Below, piece after piece: positions 24,647 through 35,003 of a stretch of 64,000 bases of DNA. The notes under the pieces are model-generated. The model saw only the letters and a list, made by a program, of their open reading frames with translations, made no database searches and had not been told where the DNA came from. This DNA comes from Thermodesulfobacteriota bacterium. Lineage in GTDB: Bacteria; Desulfobacterota; QYQD01. Every line of letters starts with the position of its first letter. Within the stretch, counting starts at the first letter, position 1. The position numbers and the translations under genes are program-made. The stretch is from contig JAVHLC010000013.1 in NCBI GenBank assembly GCA_031082315.1, positions 1,515 to 65,514 on the forward strand, read 5' to 3'.

Positions 24647-26122
24647 ATGTATTCACCAACCTTCGAACAATTTAAGCAACTCGCTCAGCAAGGGAATCTC
24701 ATCCCGGTCTATCGGGACATCCTTGCGGATATGGAGACCCCTCTTTCCATTTACCGTAAGCTGGAAGAGGGAAAATATTCCTTTCTCCTGGAGAGCATGG
24801 AGGGCGGGGAAAAATGGGGGCGGTATAGCTTTATTGGCCTAAACCCCTCGGTCATAGTCCGGGCCAGGGGCGACAGATTGGAACGACTCGACGCCGCCGG
24901 TGAGGTCCATGCTGAAACCGGGAACCCCATCCTGTTCCTGCGAAAGGTCTTGTCGGCTTACAAGCCCGTGATATTTGACGGGCTGCCCCGTTTTTTTGGC
25001 GGTGCCGTGGGTTACCTAGGTTATGACACCGTGCGTTTTGTAGAGGCCATCCCGGAGACAAATCCGGATGTACTCGGTTTCTACGATATGGTCTTTGTAA
25101 TCTGTGACCAGATCCTCATCTACGACACCTTCAACCAGTCTCTTAGGGTCATAACGAATGTGCACATCAAGGAAGGCGATGATCTGCAATCGCTTTATGA
25201 TCAGGCCATAGCCGGAATAGACGGCATTGTTGACAGACTGCGCAGGGCACCGGTTTCGCAGCCGGAGGATATTCCTCAGGATGATCTTCCGGTATCGGCC
25301 AACATGCCGCCTGAGGACTTTAAGCGTATGGTCGGAAAGGCCAAGGAGTATATCCGGGCGGGAGACATCATTCAGGTGGTGTTGGCCCAGCGCTTTCAGA
25401 CGACGTGGCAAGGAGATCCCTTTTCGGTTTATCGGGCGTTGCGTAAGATAAATCCCTCGCCGTACCTCTTTTACCTCCGTTTTGATGACGAATATCTGAT
25501 CGGTTCTTCACCGGAGGTCCTGGTACGGCTGGAGAACCGGAAAATAGAAGTCCGGCCCATTGCCGGGACGCGGCCCCGCGGGACAAACGAGGAGGAAGAT
25601 CGCAGGCTGGAACAAGAACTCCTGAACGATCCCAAGGAACGGGCCGAGCATATAATGCTGGTTGACCTGGGGCGAAATGATGTGGGCCGGGTAGCCGGAT
25701 ACGGCAGCGTAGAAGTAAACGAACTGATGGCTATTGAACGGTATTCACACGTCATGCATATAGTTTCCAATGTGCGCGGCCTGTTAAAAGAAGGCAAGGA
25801 TGCCTTTGACGTTTTCTCCGCTACGTTTCCGGCCGGCACGGTAAGCGGCGCCCCAAAGGTGCGGGCCATGGAGATCATTGAAGAACTGGAGCCTGACCGC
25901 CGCGGGCCGTACGCCGGTGCGGTTGGTTATTTCAGCTTTTCCGGCAACATGGACCTGTGTATCGCCATCCGCACGCTGCTCATTAAAAATGGACGGATAA
26001 GTGTCCAGGCCGGGGCGGGGATCGTAGCTGATTCCGATCCGGATAAGGAATATCAGGAGACGGTAAACAAGGCGCGCGGTATGCTGAGGGCTATCGAATG
26101 GGCAAAAAAGGGATTGGAATAG
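24647..26122 (+). CDS. trpE: Anthranilate synthase component I
   Basis: Converts chorismate to anthranilate with ammonia from TrpG; 491 residues. The feedback motif LLES is at 47-50, where tryptophan binds. The chorismate domain shows IRAGDIIQVVLAQRF, SPYLFYLRF, RPIAGTRPRG, ERAEHIMLVDLGRNDVGR and FPAGTVSGAPKVRAMEII. So the enzyme is expected to be inhibited by Trp and the operon also attenuated. trpG starts three bases after its stop codon. Confidence 0.97.
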   Translation: MYSPTFEQFKQLAQQGNLIPVYRDILADMETPLSIYRKLEEGKYSFLLESMEGGEKWGRYSFIGLNPSVIVRARGDRLERLDAAGEVHAETGNPILFLRKVLSAYKPVIFDGLPRFFGGAVGYLGYDTVRFVEAIPETNPDVLGFYDMVFVICDQILIYDTFNQSLRVITNVHIKEGDDLQSLYDQAIAGIDGIVDRLRRAPVSQPEDIPQDDLPVSANMPPEDFKRMVGKAKEYIRAGDIIQVVLAQRFQTTWQGDPFSVYRALRKINPSPYLFYLRFDDEYLIGSSPEVLVRLENRKIEVRPIAGTRPRGTNEEEDRRLEQELLNDPKERAEHIMLVDLGRNDVGRVAGYGSVEVNELMAIERYSHVMHIVSNVRGLLKEGKDAFDVFSATFPAGTVSGAPKVRAMEIIEELEPDRRGPYAGAVGYFSFSGNMDLCIAIRTLLIKNGRISVQAGAGIVADSDPDKEYQETVNKARGMLRAIEWAKKGLE

Positions 26123-26125
26123 GCG

Positions 26126-26704
26126 ATGATATTCGTCCTCGATAATTACGATTCCTTTACTTATAATCTCGTCCAGGCCTTTGGCGAGATGGGCGAAGAC
26201 CTGACCGTGGAACGCAATGATAAGATCAGCCTCGAGGGGATTGAAGGACTTTCTCCCTCACACCTGGTCATCTCTCCCGGGCCGTGTTCCCCGGAAGAGG
26301 CGGGCATTTCCGTGGCGGCTATCAGGCATTTTGCCGGCCGGCTGCCCATACTCGGGGTCTGCCTGGGGCATCAGTCCATAGGCGCGGCCTTTGGCGGCCG
26401 CATAGAGCGCGCCGAAAGGCTAATGCATGGCAAGACCTCCCTGATTTATCACGATGGTAAAACGATTTTTGAGGGGCTGCCGCTGCCCTTTGAGGCCACC
26501 CGCTATCACTCGCTTATTGTAGAGAAAGAGTCCCTGCCCGATTGTCTGGAGATAACCGCCTGGACCGAAGAGGGAGAAATCATGGGTCTTCGGCACAAAG
26601 AGCTTATCATAGAGGGGGTACAATTCCACCCCGAATCAATCCTGACCAGAGAGGGACCGAGGCTCCTGAAGAATTTTACAAGACTGTCCGGGGGGAGGAG
26701 ATGA
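26126..26704 (+). CDS. trpG: Anthranilate synthase glutamine amidotransferase
   Basis: Class I glutamine amidotransferase of 192 residues. It has [10 protein letters not shown] at the start, nucleophile in [10 protein letters not shown] (Cys near 80), and the His-Glu pair in VQFHPESI. It supplies ammonia to TrpE and, in many bacteria, to PabB as well. Its stop codon overlaps the trpD start (ATGA), consistent with translational coupling. Confidence 0.96.
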   Translation: MIFVLDNYDSFTYNLVQAFGEMGEDLTVERNDKISLEGIEGLSPSHLVISPGPCSPEEAGISVAAIRHFAGRLPILGVCLGHQSIGAAFGGRIERAERLMHGKTSLIYHDGKTIFEGLPLPFEATRYHSLIVEKESLPDCLEITAWTEEGEIMGLRHKELIIEGVQFHPESILTREGPRLLKNFTRLSGGRR

Positions 26705-27723
26705 CTGTGATCAAGGAAGCGCTGGCCCGGGTAGTTAATCGTCAGGACTTAAGCGAAGAGGAAATGACGGCGGTTATGGAAGAGATTATGAGCGGTAGTT
26801 GTACACCGGCCCAGATAGGCGCCTTTATCACGGCGCTCCGCATGAAGGGTGAATCCGTGGCGGAGATAACCGGAGCAGCCCGCGTAATGCGGGAAAAAGC
26901 CACTCAGATTAAGGTTGAGGCAGAGATAGTGGTGGATATCGTCGGCACCGGCGGTGACGCCTCTAATACCTTCAATGTTTCTACAACCGCTGCCTTTGTA
27001 ATAGCTGCATCGGGAGTGAAAGTGGCGAAACATGGAAATCGCGCGGTCTCATCCCGTTGTGGCAGTGCCGATGTCCTGGAGGCACTCGGGGCCAACTTAG
27101 ACCTTTCACCTTCACTCGTGGCCGCCTGCATAGGTAAGATTGGTTTTGGCTTTCTTTTCGCTCCCAAATTACACCTAGCCATGAAACACGCCATCGTTCC
27201 CCGAAGGGAGATAGGACTGCGTACCATATTCAACATTCTCGGGCCTCTGACCAATCCGGCCGGGGCCAATGTTCAGGTCCTCGGGGTCTATGATGGCAGT
27301 CTGGCGAATACCTTGGCCTCGGTGCTGAAAAATCTGGGGTGCAAGGCGGCTATGGTGGTCTTTGGTGAAGGCGGGTATGACGAGCTGAGTATAGTTGGGC
27401 CTACCCGGGTAAGCGAACTCAAAGGAGGCGCTGTCCGCGATTACGTCGTGCAGCCGGATGATTTTGGCCTCAAAAGGGCTGCTCCGGCGGAGATTATTGG
27501 TGGCGATGCGGCAAAAAACGCACAGATTGTGCGTTCCATTTTTGCCGGTGAAAAAGGGGCCTGCCGGGATATGGTGGTTCTTAATGCGGCTGCCGCCTTG
27601 GCTATCAGCGGCAAGGCGAGAGACATGTCCGAAGGCGTAAGAGTGGCCGAGGAACTCATAGATAGCGGTGCAGCAGGCAAAAAGCTTGAGGAATACATCA
27701 CGTTTTCCCGGAAAGCGGCATGA
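26701..27723 (+). CDS. trpD: Anthranilate phosphoribosyltransferase
   Basis: Transfers phosphoribose from PRPP to anthranilate; 340 residues from the ATG that overlaps the trpG stop codon. The longer upstream frame is a shadow of trpG. Signature sequences: [17 protein letters not shown] (PRPP loop), [21 protein letters not shown] and LGPLTNP. Separate from trpG, unlike the enterobacterial fusion. Confidence 0.96.
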   Translation: MTVIKEALARVVNRQDLSEEEMTAVMEEIMSGSCTPAQIGAFITALRMKGESVAEITGAARVMREKATQIKVEAEIVVDIVGTGGDASNTFNVSTTAAFVIAASGVKVAKHGNRAVSSRCGSADVLEALGANLDLSPSLVAACIGKIGFGFLFAPKLHLAMKHAIVPRREIGLRTIFNILGPLTNPAGANVQVLGVYDGSLANTLASVLKNLGCKAAMVVFGEGGYDELSIVGPTRVSELKGGAVRDYVVQPDDFGLKRAAPAEIIGGDAAKNAQIVRSIFAGEKGACRDMVVLNAAAALAISGKARDMSEGVRVAEELIDSGAAGKKLEEYITFSRKAA

Positions 27724-27730
27724 GATGGGA

Positions 27731-27818
27731 GATAGAAAAGCTCATGGCTGATAGCTGAAAGCTGACCGCTCAAAGTCGCAGGGCTCCAGGCTGATAGCTG
27801 ACCGCTGAAAGCTGAAGG
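27731..27818. repeat. GCTGATAGCTGAAAGCTGA repeat cluster inside the trp operon
   Basis: Between trpD and trpC lie at least six copies of a gctgaNagctg-like word (tggctgatagctgaaagctgaccgctc; aggctgatagctgaccgctgaaagctgaaggc). The same family occurs at 3670, 7350, 9465, 24580, 38450-38590 and 54957-54990. Confidence 0.75.
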
Positions 27819-27828
27819 CTTGATTACT

Positions 27829-28635
27829 ATGATTTTAGATAAAATCGTTGGACATAAGAGGCTTGAGGTGGCCCGGCGCAAGGAGGAAGAACCCATTCCT
27901 GTCTTGATGCAGGAAATCGGTCGTGTGGCAGCGCCGCGTTCATTGAGCAGCGCCCTTACTACGGGCGGCGGAATAAATATTATTGCCGAGATAAAACGGG
28001 TGTCACCTTCTGCCGGCATGATAGCCGGAAATATAGACCCGTCGTCTGTCGCTACGGAATATGAAATGGGCGGAGCAGCGGCCATTTCGGTATTGACGGA
28101 CAGGGAATTTTTTGCCGGTGACATCGCCTTCCTGTCCCAGGTCAGGCGGACGGTCTCGCTTCCCGTGCTTCGTAAGGATTTTCTCATAGACCCCTACCAG
28201 GTCTATGAGGCCAGGGCCTACGGGGCGGATGCCGTCCTGCTTATCGCCGTCATCCTGGGAGACAGGGATCTGAAGGCGCTTCTTGATTTGACGCATAGGC
28301 TGGGGATGGAGGCCCTGGTTGAGGTGCATGATGAGCGTGAACTCCATCGGGTGCTGGAGACCGGAGCCCGCGTGATCGGGATCAATAACCGGAATCTCAA
28401 AAACTTTACGGTATCGCTGGAAGCCACCTTTAACCTTTGCCGCAAGATACCGGCGGGGAAGATAATAGTCAGTGAGAGCGGGATCAAAACCCGTTCCGAC
28501 ATTGTCCGGCTGGAAGAGGCCGGAATACAGGCGGTCTTGATCGGCGAGACCTTGATGCGTGCCCCGGACAGGGCAAAAACGATTATGGAGCTGTTAGGAA
28601 AAAGTGATCAGGATAAAGGTGTGTGGTATCACTAA
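27829..28635 (+). CDS. trpC: Indole-3-glycerol phosphate synthase
   Basis: Ring-closing decarboxylase of tryptophan synthesis, about 268 residues. It shows IIAEIKRVSPSAGMI (catalytic Lys and phosphate site), LRKDFLIDPYQVYEARAYGAD, and IGINNRNLKNFTV; SESGI and GETLM lie at the C-terminus. I use ATG 27829 with AAGG upstream; a TTG three codons earlier is possible. Its last 32 bases overlap trpF. Confidence 0.95.
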   Translation: MILDKIVGHKRLEVARRKEEEPIPVLMQEIGRVAAPRSLSSALTTGGGINIIAEIKRVSPSAGMIAGNIDPSSVATEYEMGGAAAISVLTDREFFAGDIAFLSQVRRTVSLPVLRKDFLIDPYQVYEARAYGADAVLLIAVILGDRDLKALLDLTHRLGMEALVEVHDERELHRVLETGARVIGINNRNLKNFTVSLEATFNLCRKIPAGKIIVSESGIKTRSDIVRLEEAGIQAVLIGETLMRAPDRAKTIMELLGKSDQDKGVWYH

Positions 28636-29218
28636 TATTGAGGATGCGTTGGCGGCCCAGGCCCTTGGGGCAGACGCCATAGGGCTGGTATTTGCCAAAA
28701 GTCCCCGCCGGGTGGAGAAAGAACGGGCCCGGAAGATCATTCATGCCCTGCCTCCCTTTGTGCATTTGGTCGGGGTTTTTGTGGATGAAGAAAAGGGCGT
28801 GGTAGAGGAGATAGCTGATTTTTGCCGGTTGACGGTCTTGCAGTTCCATGGGGCAGAATCTCCTGAGTATTGTGCAGGATTTGCCCGTCCTGTAATTAAG
28901 GCATTTCGCATAAGTCAGAGAGAAGATATCGAACGTATGGAACCGTACCGGGGCAAGGTAAGCGCTTTTCTTTTAGACACTTATCACCCCGTGCTTGCCG
29001 GCGGTACCGGGCAGGCCTTTGATTGGACTATGGCTAAAGAGGCCGGAAAGATCGGGCCGGTTATCCTGGCCGGCGGCCTTAACCCGGATAATGTCGAGGC
29101 CGCCATCCGGGCTGTCAGACCCTATGCGGTTGATGTGAGCAGCGGCGTGGAGATGTCGCCGGGCAAGAAGGATCATGATAAGATACGGCTGTTTATAGAA
29201 CGGGCGCAGGCTGCATAG
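28604..29218 (+). CDS. trpF: Phosphoribosylanthranilate isomerase
   Basis: Amadori rearrangement step, 204 residues. The N-terminus RIKVCGITNIEDA carries the catalytic Cys, FLLDTYHPVLAGGTGQAFDW the catalytic Asp, and LAGGLNPDNV with VDVSSGVE the phosphate site. The start is GTG, 32 bases inside trpC and preceded by AGGAA, so translation is probably coupled. A normal ATG is not available near this point. Confidence 0.94.
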   Translation: MIRIKVCGITNIEDALAAQALGADAIGLVFAKSPRRVEKERARKIIHALPPFVHLVGVFVDEEKGVVEEIADFCRLTVLQFHGAESPEYCAGFARPVIKAFRISQREDIERMEPYRGKVSAFLLDTYHPVLAGGTGQAFDWTMAKEAGKIGPVILAGGLNPDNVEAAIRAVRPYAVDVSSGVEMSPGKKDHDKIRLFIERAQAA

Positions 29219-29454
29219 AAATGTCAAAGTTCAAAGGTCAAGGTCCAAATGAAATTCAAATATCAAAATTCAGATGAAGTCCAACTGACTGAATGTCGGG
29301 AGGTCCGCCGCAGGAGGGCCAATTTTTCAGTGTTTGGATTTTGTCATTGATTTGAACTTGGGATTTCGACATTTGGAATTTAGGTTTTGGGCTTTGGCAT
29401 CTGTCATTTTTCTGAATTCTGTCTTCTGTATTCTTTTTAAAGGAGGTAAGCATA
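29219..29454. repeat. Palindromic repeat between trpF and trpB
   Basis: About 220 bp of the tttgaaatttgac/caaatgtcaaaat family in inverted arrangement around ggtccgccgcaggagggcc. The last bases hold the trpB ribosome site AAAGGAGGT. No internal terminator T-run is seen, so the operon may read through. Confidence 0.65.
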
Positions 29455-30642
29455 ATGCTTCCAGACAAAAGAGGGCATTTTGGCATGTTTGGGGGACGTT
29501 TTGTCCCGGAAACATTGATGCCGGCCCTTATGGAACTCGAAAAAAAATATCACTACTACCGGAAAGACAGGTCCTTTAAGGAAGAGCTCCGCTTCTACCT
29601 TACGGAATACACGGGCAGGCCAACCCCGCTTTACTTCTGCAAGCGTCTTACGGAGAAACTAAAAAGGGCCAGGGTCTATTTAAAGCGGGAAGACTTGACC
29701 CACACCGGGGCACACAAGATAAATAATACCCTGGGCCAGGTCTTGCTGGCCAGGAAAATGGGCAAAAAGCGGGTTATTGCCGAGACCGGAGCCGGACAGC
29801 ACGGCGTGGCCACGGCCACCGCTGCGGCCCTTTTGGGCCTGGAGTGCGATGTCTATATGGGCGCGGTGGACATCAAGAGACAGGCCATGAATGTCTTTCG
29901 TATGCAGCTCCTCGGGGCCAAGGTCATACCTGTGGAACAGGGCAGCAAGACACTGAAGGACGCTATTAACGAGGCTATCCGGGACTGGGTAACCAACGTG
30001 CAAAATACCCATTATGTGATCGGCTCGGTGGTGGGGCCGCATCCTTATCCCATGATAGTCCGTGACTTCCAATCGGTAATCGGTCAGGAGACGCGGCGGC
30101 AAATCCTAAAAAAAGAGGGACGCCTTCCCGATGTTATTATAGCCTGCGTGGGCGGCGGGAGTAATGCTATGGGCATCTTTTATCCCTTCCGAAGTGACCC
30201 GGTCCGCTTGATCGGCGTAGAGGCAGGTGGAGAGGGCATCTCCTCCGGCCTCCATTCGGCTACCCTTGGCGCCGGGGGCATCGGCGTTCTGCATGGGGCC
30301 ATGAGCTACCTGCTTCAGACCGCGGATGGCCAGATCGGAGATACCCATTCCATAGCGGCCGGCTTGGACTATCCAGGCGTGGGGCCGGAACACGCCTATT
30401 ATCGCCATAGCAAGCGGACGGAATACGTCTCGGTAACGGATGCTGAGGCATTGGAAGGCTTTAAGCTCCTCTCCGAGACCGAGGGGATTATCCCTGCCCT
30501 GGAGAGCGCACATGCCATTGCCTATGCCGCCAGGATAGTGCCCCGGTTATCGCGTAAGGATATAGTAGTCATCAACCTCTCCGGCCGGGGAGATAAAGAT
30601 GTAGAGACCGTAGCCGGTCTTTTAGCAGGAGGTGTTGCATGA
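29455..30642 (+). CDS. trpB: Tryptophan synthase beta chain
   Basis: PLP enzyme that joins indole and serine; 395 residues. [14 protein letters not shown] at the start, PLP-binding Lys in [12 protein letters not shown] (about 84), [17 protein letters not shown], the phosphate loop [10 protein letters not shown], and SGRGDKD at the C-terminus. This is the standard TrpB1 type that partners TrpA. It overlaps trpA by ATGA. Confidence 0.97.
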   Translation: MLPDKRGHFGMFGGRFVPETLMPALMELEKKYHYYRKDRSFKEELRFYLTEYTGRPTPLYFCKRLTEKLKRARVYLKREDLTHTGAHKINNTLGQVLLARKMGKKRVIAETGAGQHGVATATAAALLGLECDVYMGAVDIKRQAMNVFRMQLLGAKVIPVEQGSKTLKDAINEAIRDWVTNVQNTHYVIGSVVGPHPYPMIVRDFQSVIGQETRRQILKKEGRLPDVIIACVGGGSNAMGIFYPFRSDPVRLIGVEAGGEGISSGLHSATLGAGGIGVLHGAMSYLLQTADGQIGDTHSIAAGLDYPGVGPEHAYYRHSKRTEYVSVTDAEALEGFKLLSETEGIIPALESAHAIAYAARIVPRLSRKDIVVINLSGRGDKDVETVAGLLAGGVA

Positions 30643-31430
30643 GTCGCATTGCAGAGGTTTTTGCCGGCAGGAAAAAAACAAAAAAAGCCGCTCTTATCCC
30701 GTTCCTTACGGCCGGTGATCCATCTCTGGCCCATACCGCAGAACTGGTGTTGGAGATGGAACGGCAGGGGGCGGATCTAATTGAATTGGGTGTGCCTTTT
30801 TCCGATCCCTTAGCCGATGGGCCGACCATCCAGGCCGCCAGCCAGCGTGCCTTGACCCAGGGTGTACGCTTGGAGGACGTCATCGGCCTGGTTCGGAATC
30901 TTCGCAGCAAGACCCGGATCCCGCTCGTCCTGATGACTTATTACAATCCGGTCTTGCAGTATGGGTTGAAACGCACGGCCCGGAAAGCAGCTCAAGCCGG
31001 CGTGGATGGCTTTATCATCCCTGATCTTCCTCCCGAAGAAGCAGAAGAGTGGAAAAAAGAGGCAGACAAAGCCGGTCTGGACACCATTTTTCTCCTGGCT
31101 CCGACCAGTGACCTCGACCGGATTAAGAAGGTTACCCGCTTGAGCAGCGGTTTTATCTACTATGTCTCGGTTACCGGCATAACCGGCGTCAGGAAAGATC
31201 TGCCGGGCGATCTTCTGGCTAAATTAAAATTGGTCAAGAAACACGCTACCGTTCCTGTGTCTGTGGGATTTGGCATCTCCACACCGGAACAGGTGGCCAT
31301 GCTGGCCCCGCATGCGGACGGCATCATCGTGGGCAGCGCCATTGTAAATCTTATAGCCAGACATGCTGAAGATCCGCAATTGGTGCCCATCGTGGGCCGA
31401 TTTGTGGCCCATCTCAAGACCGGGATATAA
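30639..31430 (+). CDS. trpA: Tryptophan synthase alpha chain
   Basis: Aldol cleavage of indole-glycerol phosphate; 263 residues. Catalytic Glu in [19 protein letters not shown] and Asp in [12 protein letters not shown] are present, followed by [14 protein letters not shown] and the phosphate-binding [10 protein letters not shown] and GIIVGSAIV. Last gene of trpEGDCFBA. Confidence 0.96.
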   Translation: MSRIAEVFAGRKKTKKAALIPFLTAGDPSLAHTAELVLEMERQGADLIELGVPFSDPLADGPTIQAASQRALTQGVRLEDVIGLVRNLRSKTRIPLVLMTYYNPVLQYGLKRTARKAAQAGVDGFIIPDLPPEEAEEWKKEADKAGLDTIFLLAPTSDLDRIKKVTRLSSGFIYYVSVTGITGVRKDLPGDLLAKLKLVKKHATVPVSVGFGISTPEQVAMLAPHADGIIVGSAIVNLIARHAEDPQLVPIVGRFVAHLKTGI

Positions 31431-31443
31431 TAACCGGGCCAGA

Positions 31444-31684
31444 CTCACCGCAAAGACGCAAAGTATTATTTATCGTAGGAGCAGCATCTTGCTGCGACCG
31501 GCGGCCTGCTGCGATCAAATCGGATCTTTCTTCATGCCTCTCCGTCTCTGTCGCACCTGGAAGGTGCTCCTACGGGTCGCGGTCCGCTTCACCGCAAGGC
31601 GCAACAATACATACAAAGAAAAAGCATTTTTTATTTTTAAAAACCTGTTTTTCTTTGCGTTCTTTGCGCCTTTGCGGTGAGTAT
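31444..31684. repeat. Nested inverted repeat after trpA
   Basis: The outer arms actcaccgcaaagacgcaaag and ctttgcgcctttgcggtgagt bound a 240-bp element. Inside it CGTAGGAGCAGCATCTTGCTG (31475) is inverted against the segment ending GGTGCTCCTACG (31575), a different family. So one palindromic repeat sits in another. No gene is seen. Confidence 0.7.
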
Positions 31685-31686
31685 AA

Positions 31687-32469
31687 TTATATTTGTCCTC
31701 TAAGTTTGGTCCAGGCTATCCCTAAATATTCGTAAACAGCCGTTTCCGACTTACGGAGGTTATCCGTATGGGGAAAGAACGAACCAGGGCTTAACGCCTG
31801 GTTACTCTTGACCCGATGTCTGGTAGGGGCAGGAATCGGATTCATCCCTAGCTTTTTGAACAGGGCCATGGCCCGCGGCATGTGGGAGGCTGAGGTCACT
31901 AGAACAAAGGGGGCGCTGCCGACTATAGACTTCATGATGCAGGCCTCATCGTGCGTATCTTTGGGCCTGCTTTCGACAATTATATCGTTCCTATCAACAC
32001 CAAGTTCCCTGGCAATACCGGCCATAACCTCGGCATTAGGAACCGGGTCAAACACCCTTCCGCCGGACAAAACAAGCTTACTGCCCGGTTGCTTCCGGTA
32101 AATTCGAATTCCCTCTGCCAGACGAACCAGGGAAGAATCATCTATCTGACTGGTCATAGGAAGTTTTGGGTCCGAGGTATGCCCTCCGCCCAGGACGACA
32201 ACAAACCTTACCGGATATTTAGGCCCATCCGCCGCACCTTCAGTAACATAAGTCTTGTATTTGTTTTCGAGGGGATGCAGTAGCCGGTCAGATATAAATC
32301 CATAGCTTAAAAGCGTCAGGGTAATTAAGCCGATAGATATAAGTGTCTTGCCCAGCCTTTGTCTTCGCGTGAAGTACAGCAGGAATAATCCTGTAAGGGA
32401 AATTTCAAGGCACAAGGGTAGCGGGAGCAAAAGTTGAGAGATTATTTTTTTTAGCAGAAACATAAGCAT
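31687..32469 (-). CDS. ElyC/YdcF-family envelope protein (DUF218)
   Basis: A 260-residue inner-membrane protein with two N-terminal hydrophobic segments (about 8-33 and 39-60) and a DUF218 domain with VVVLGGG, KLVLSGG, ESRPKDTHDEA and LVTSASHMPRA, all characteristic. ElyC in E. coli affects undecaprenyl-phosphate and peptidoglycan synthesis at low temperature; the biochemical activity is not settled. Transcribed convergently with the trp operon. Confidence 0.85.
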   Translation of the reverse strand: MLMFLLKKIISQLLLPLPLCLEISLTGLFLLYFTRRQRLGKTLISIGLITLTLLSYGFISDRLLHPLENKYKTYVTEGAADGPKYPVRFVVVLGGGHTSDPKLPMTSQIDDSSLVRLAEGIRIYRKQPGSKLVLSGGRVFDPVPNAEVMAGIARELGVDRNDIIVESRPKDTHDEACIMKSIVGSAPFVLVTSASHMPRAMALFKKLGMNPIPAPTRHRVKSNQALSPGSFFPHTDNLRKSETAVYEYLGIAWTKLRGQI

Positions 32470-32769
32470 ATCCCTTTGATGGTAATCGCATTGTCAAAAG
32501 ATTAACCACAGAGCACACAGAGAAAATAAGAATATCAATAAATTAAGTTCAGCTTTATGCACTTGTGGTTATTTTTCACCTGAAAATACCTTTTACTGTC
32601 ATTCCGTGCTTGACACGGAATCCAGTCTTTTAGTTTCTGGATTCTTGGCTGACCTCGTACTTGATACGCGCCTGGGGTCGGGTGGGTTTGCAGCGTCGGC
32701 ATAGGGAAAGGTGTTATTAGCAGTTTAACAAATGGTGGTGGCCACGTAACTTCAAAACAGTATGGCGGC
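32470..32769. repeat. Intergenic repeats between ElyC-like and large hypothetical gene
   Basis: Bases 32488-32545 match the ttgtcaaaagattaaccacagagcacacagag family, the inverse of 19923-19955. Bases 32597-32640 hold the cattccgtgcttgacacggaatcc palindrome. No gene is visible. Confidence 0.6.
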
Positions 32770-34629
32770 CTACTGTAAAATTCCAACCTGCGGTGGGCAC
32801 GCCTCATCGTGCTCCCTCTCTCTAATCGCACATTTTCTTTCAAAGCCGGCGTATAGAGATTTCAGGCGGGCTCTCTGCCGCTCCACGGCCGGTGGGATGG
32901 ATGCCAGGTTTTCTCCCGGATATGGCTGCCTTCGCCCAATATCAAGGCAAAAATCCATACTTTTTTCGAGATTGTCCTTGAATTCCTCCAGGTTTTTGAT
33001 TTCTTTGGGCGTGTGTTGACTGCGAGCCACCTGTTTTTCGAAGTAATCCACATACAGCACGATTTCGTTGGCGAACATATGCGGCCGCTGGGATGAAACC
33101 AGGGACGAGCCCCGTCCGTAGATGTGATCCACCATCTCTTGCAAGGTGTAAATCCTGTTGAACCAGGCGAGGTTGGGGCCGGGGCATATACACTGGGGCG
33201 CATCTTTGACCTCGGCGATTCCCAGGGTGATGAGTGCCCCATTTCCCAGATGATCGCAGATACAGGCCTTTTCCATAATCTCCGCACGCAACCTTTCTTT
33301 TTCAGTTTCTGGAAGCCCCATCTGGTTTATCTCTTTCAGCTTATTTTTCTGGAATTGTCTGGAGGCAAGACATATAGGTATTTTAGTAAATTCGGTGTTG
33401 GATACCAGGAAGCCTTTGGCGCAGGAAGAGCCCGGCCTGCCCTCTGCCGCCATCTTGCGCAGCCACTGTTCTGACCCGGTGTTGCGGACATTGTTGAAGG
33501 GGATTCCGAGAGGCGAGGCGCCGCTAATGTAGAGGTCATCTTCTCCGGCCTGCCTTAATAACTCACGGGTAGGGGCATCCACGCAGGTGGCTTCGGGGAC
33601 CAGGAGAAATGGGGTGCCCCATCCGGTCAGGTCCATACCGAAGTCTTCCCTCAAGCGACGCACCTCTCCGTGGTTGCCGATGCCACCCTGAACGGTGATA
33701 AGGGGGCTGGTTTCCAGGCCCGGTTCCGGATAGGTCCAGCCCATATCCCGGTAGTGCCTGAGTATCAGCGGTTTAAATTCTGAGGCCAGTTGCCCGCGTT
33801 TTTCCTTGAATTCCCGGAGAATGCCGGGGAGTAAAATTCCGTTGGTGGGGAAGACATGCCCTCCGCAATTAAGTCCTGATTCAATGCGGAATTCATGCAC
33901 CTCCAATCCCTTTTTCGCCAGGAACTTCCCTTGGATGAGTGCGGAGCGGAAGTCGCTTACCTTGAGGATTATCTTCTTTTTGACCTCACCCCGTTCATCC
34001 CGGTAAAAATCCCGGAACCGGGTCATGTAGGTATAAAGGCTCTGGTTAATTCCGGCGGAAAATACGATGCCGGACTCGAGGCTGCTATCGGCATAGCCCT
34101 TAAGGGCTGTCTTGGCGTCGCTGAATTCATCATCGCGGGGGTGGCCGTTTCTGTCAAAGGTGTTGTCCAGCTTGACCATAATATTGACGTCAATAGAGCC
34201 GGCGCGCATTCTACGGGTCAGATCCCCTTCCAGCGCATTTCGTTCCGGCCCGGCGTGCATATCTAACAGCCTGCTGTAATCCTTTTTCAGGGGGCTTTCA
34301 TCCGGTAACAGGTCAAAATACTTCCTCTTGTCGTTGTCTTCGAAGAAGGGTTGTTGCCGGATGTCCTCCATTCTAAGCTGAACGATTTCCCTGACGACTT
34401 CGAGGTAAGCAGTGATCCTTTTTGCCCTGCCATTCTCTTCGTGCCTTGGGATTCCGACGTATGGTAAATTGTATTTTTCGCTGTAGTATCTGCGGATTTG
34501 TTCGAGCAAAATGTCATCTACCAGTGAAATAACGGAAGAGATACCCAGCGGACCCACACGGATGGGCGTGTCAACAGAGTGCCCGGTACCCATGACCGGG
34601 ATGTGAAAGGTGTGGTAATAGTCTATCAT
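32770..34629 (-). CDS. Conserved-looking hypothetical protein, possibly TIM-barrel
   Basis: A 619-residue soluble protein from the ATG at 34629 (AAAGGGG upstream). Features visible: FHIPVMGTGHSVDTPIRVGPLGISSVISL near the N-terminus, ESGLNCGGHVFPTNG, TVQGGIGNHGEVRRL, CICDHLGNGALI and CICPGP in the C-terminal half. The glycine loops after strands resemble FMN/phosphate-binding TIM barrels of the glutamate-synthase or nitronate-monooxygenase type, but I cannot name the family. The Cys set (CGGH, CICDH, CIC) might bind metal. It stands alone with repeats on both sides. Confidence 0.6.
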   Translation of the reverse strand: MIDYYHTFHIPVMGTGHSVDTPIRVGPLGISSVISLVDDILLEQIRRYYSEKYNLPYVGIPRHEENGRAKRITAYLEVVREIVQLRMEDIRQQPFFEDNDKRKYFDLLPDESPLKKDYSRLLDMHAGPERNALEGDLTRRMRAGSIDVNIMVKLDNTFDRNGHPRDDEFSDAKTALKGYADSSLESGIVFSAGINQSLYTYMTRFRDFYRDERGEVKKKIILKVSDFRSALIQGKFLAKKGLEVHEFRIESGLNCGGHVFPTNGILLPGILREFKEKRGQLASEFKPLILRHYRDMGWTYPEPGLETSPLITVQGGIGNHGEVRRLREDFGMDLTGWGTPFLLVPEATCVDAPTRELLRQAGEDDLYISGASPLGIPFNNVRNTGSEQWLRKMAAEGRPGSSCAKGFLVSNTEFTKIPICLASRQFQKNKLKEINQMGLPETEKERLRAEIMEKACICDHLGNGALITLGIAEVKDAPQCICPGPNLAWFNRIYTLQEMVDHIYGRGSSLVSSQRPHMFANEIVLYVDYFEKQVARSQHTPKEIKNLEEFKDNLEKSMDFCLDIGRRQPYPGENLASIPPAVERQRARLKSLYAGFERKCAIREREHDEACPPQVGILQ

Positions 34630-35003
34630 GTACGCCCCTTTTTGTTCGGTCAAACCGATACAATGCCTTCGAAAAGGCGCAATACGCAATATGTTACAGC
34701 GACCTACGGTAAGATTCCATAAATCTGTTAAAAAGTCAATGAAGTTCAGGAAGATGTCCCGGGCAGGCCTGTGGTAATGTAACCGTTCACCGTTGTTCGT
34801 TCACCGTTCACCGAAAAAGGCGTTTTCGTGCTTTTCACGGACAACGGTGGCCGAATAACGGAAAATACCTTCACCGTTTACCATGCGGAGTTTTTCACGT
34901 TTTTTGATGGGCGATGGTTGCGGAAAATACGATTACCATTGACTGTTCACCGAAAAAAGCTTTTCAGGTTCTTACGGACAACGGTGAACGGATACGTGGT
35001 AAT
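34630..35003. repeat. GTTCACCGTTCACCG repeat cluster
   Basis: No gene. Bases 34780-34995 consist of three or more units in which accgttcaccg is followed by aaaaaggcgttttcgtgcttttcacggacaacggtg; the repeated words and their complements can fold into hairpins. The same family is seen at 13279, 38490 and 56967. Confidence 0.7.

Noticed and set aside
31363-31680. 105-codon frame after trpA
   Set aside because: It begins inside trpA and runs through nested inverted repeats; no start signal.
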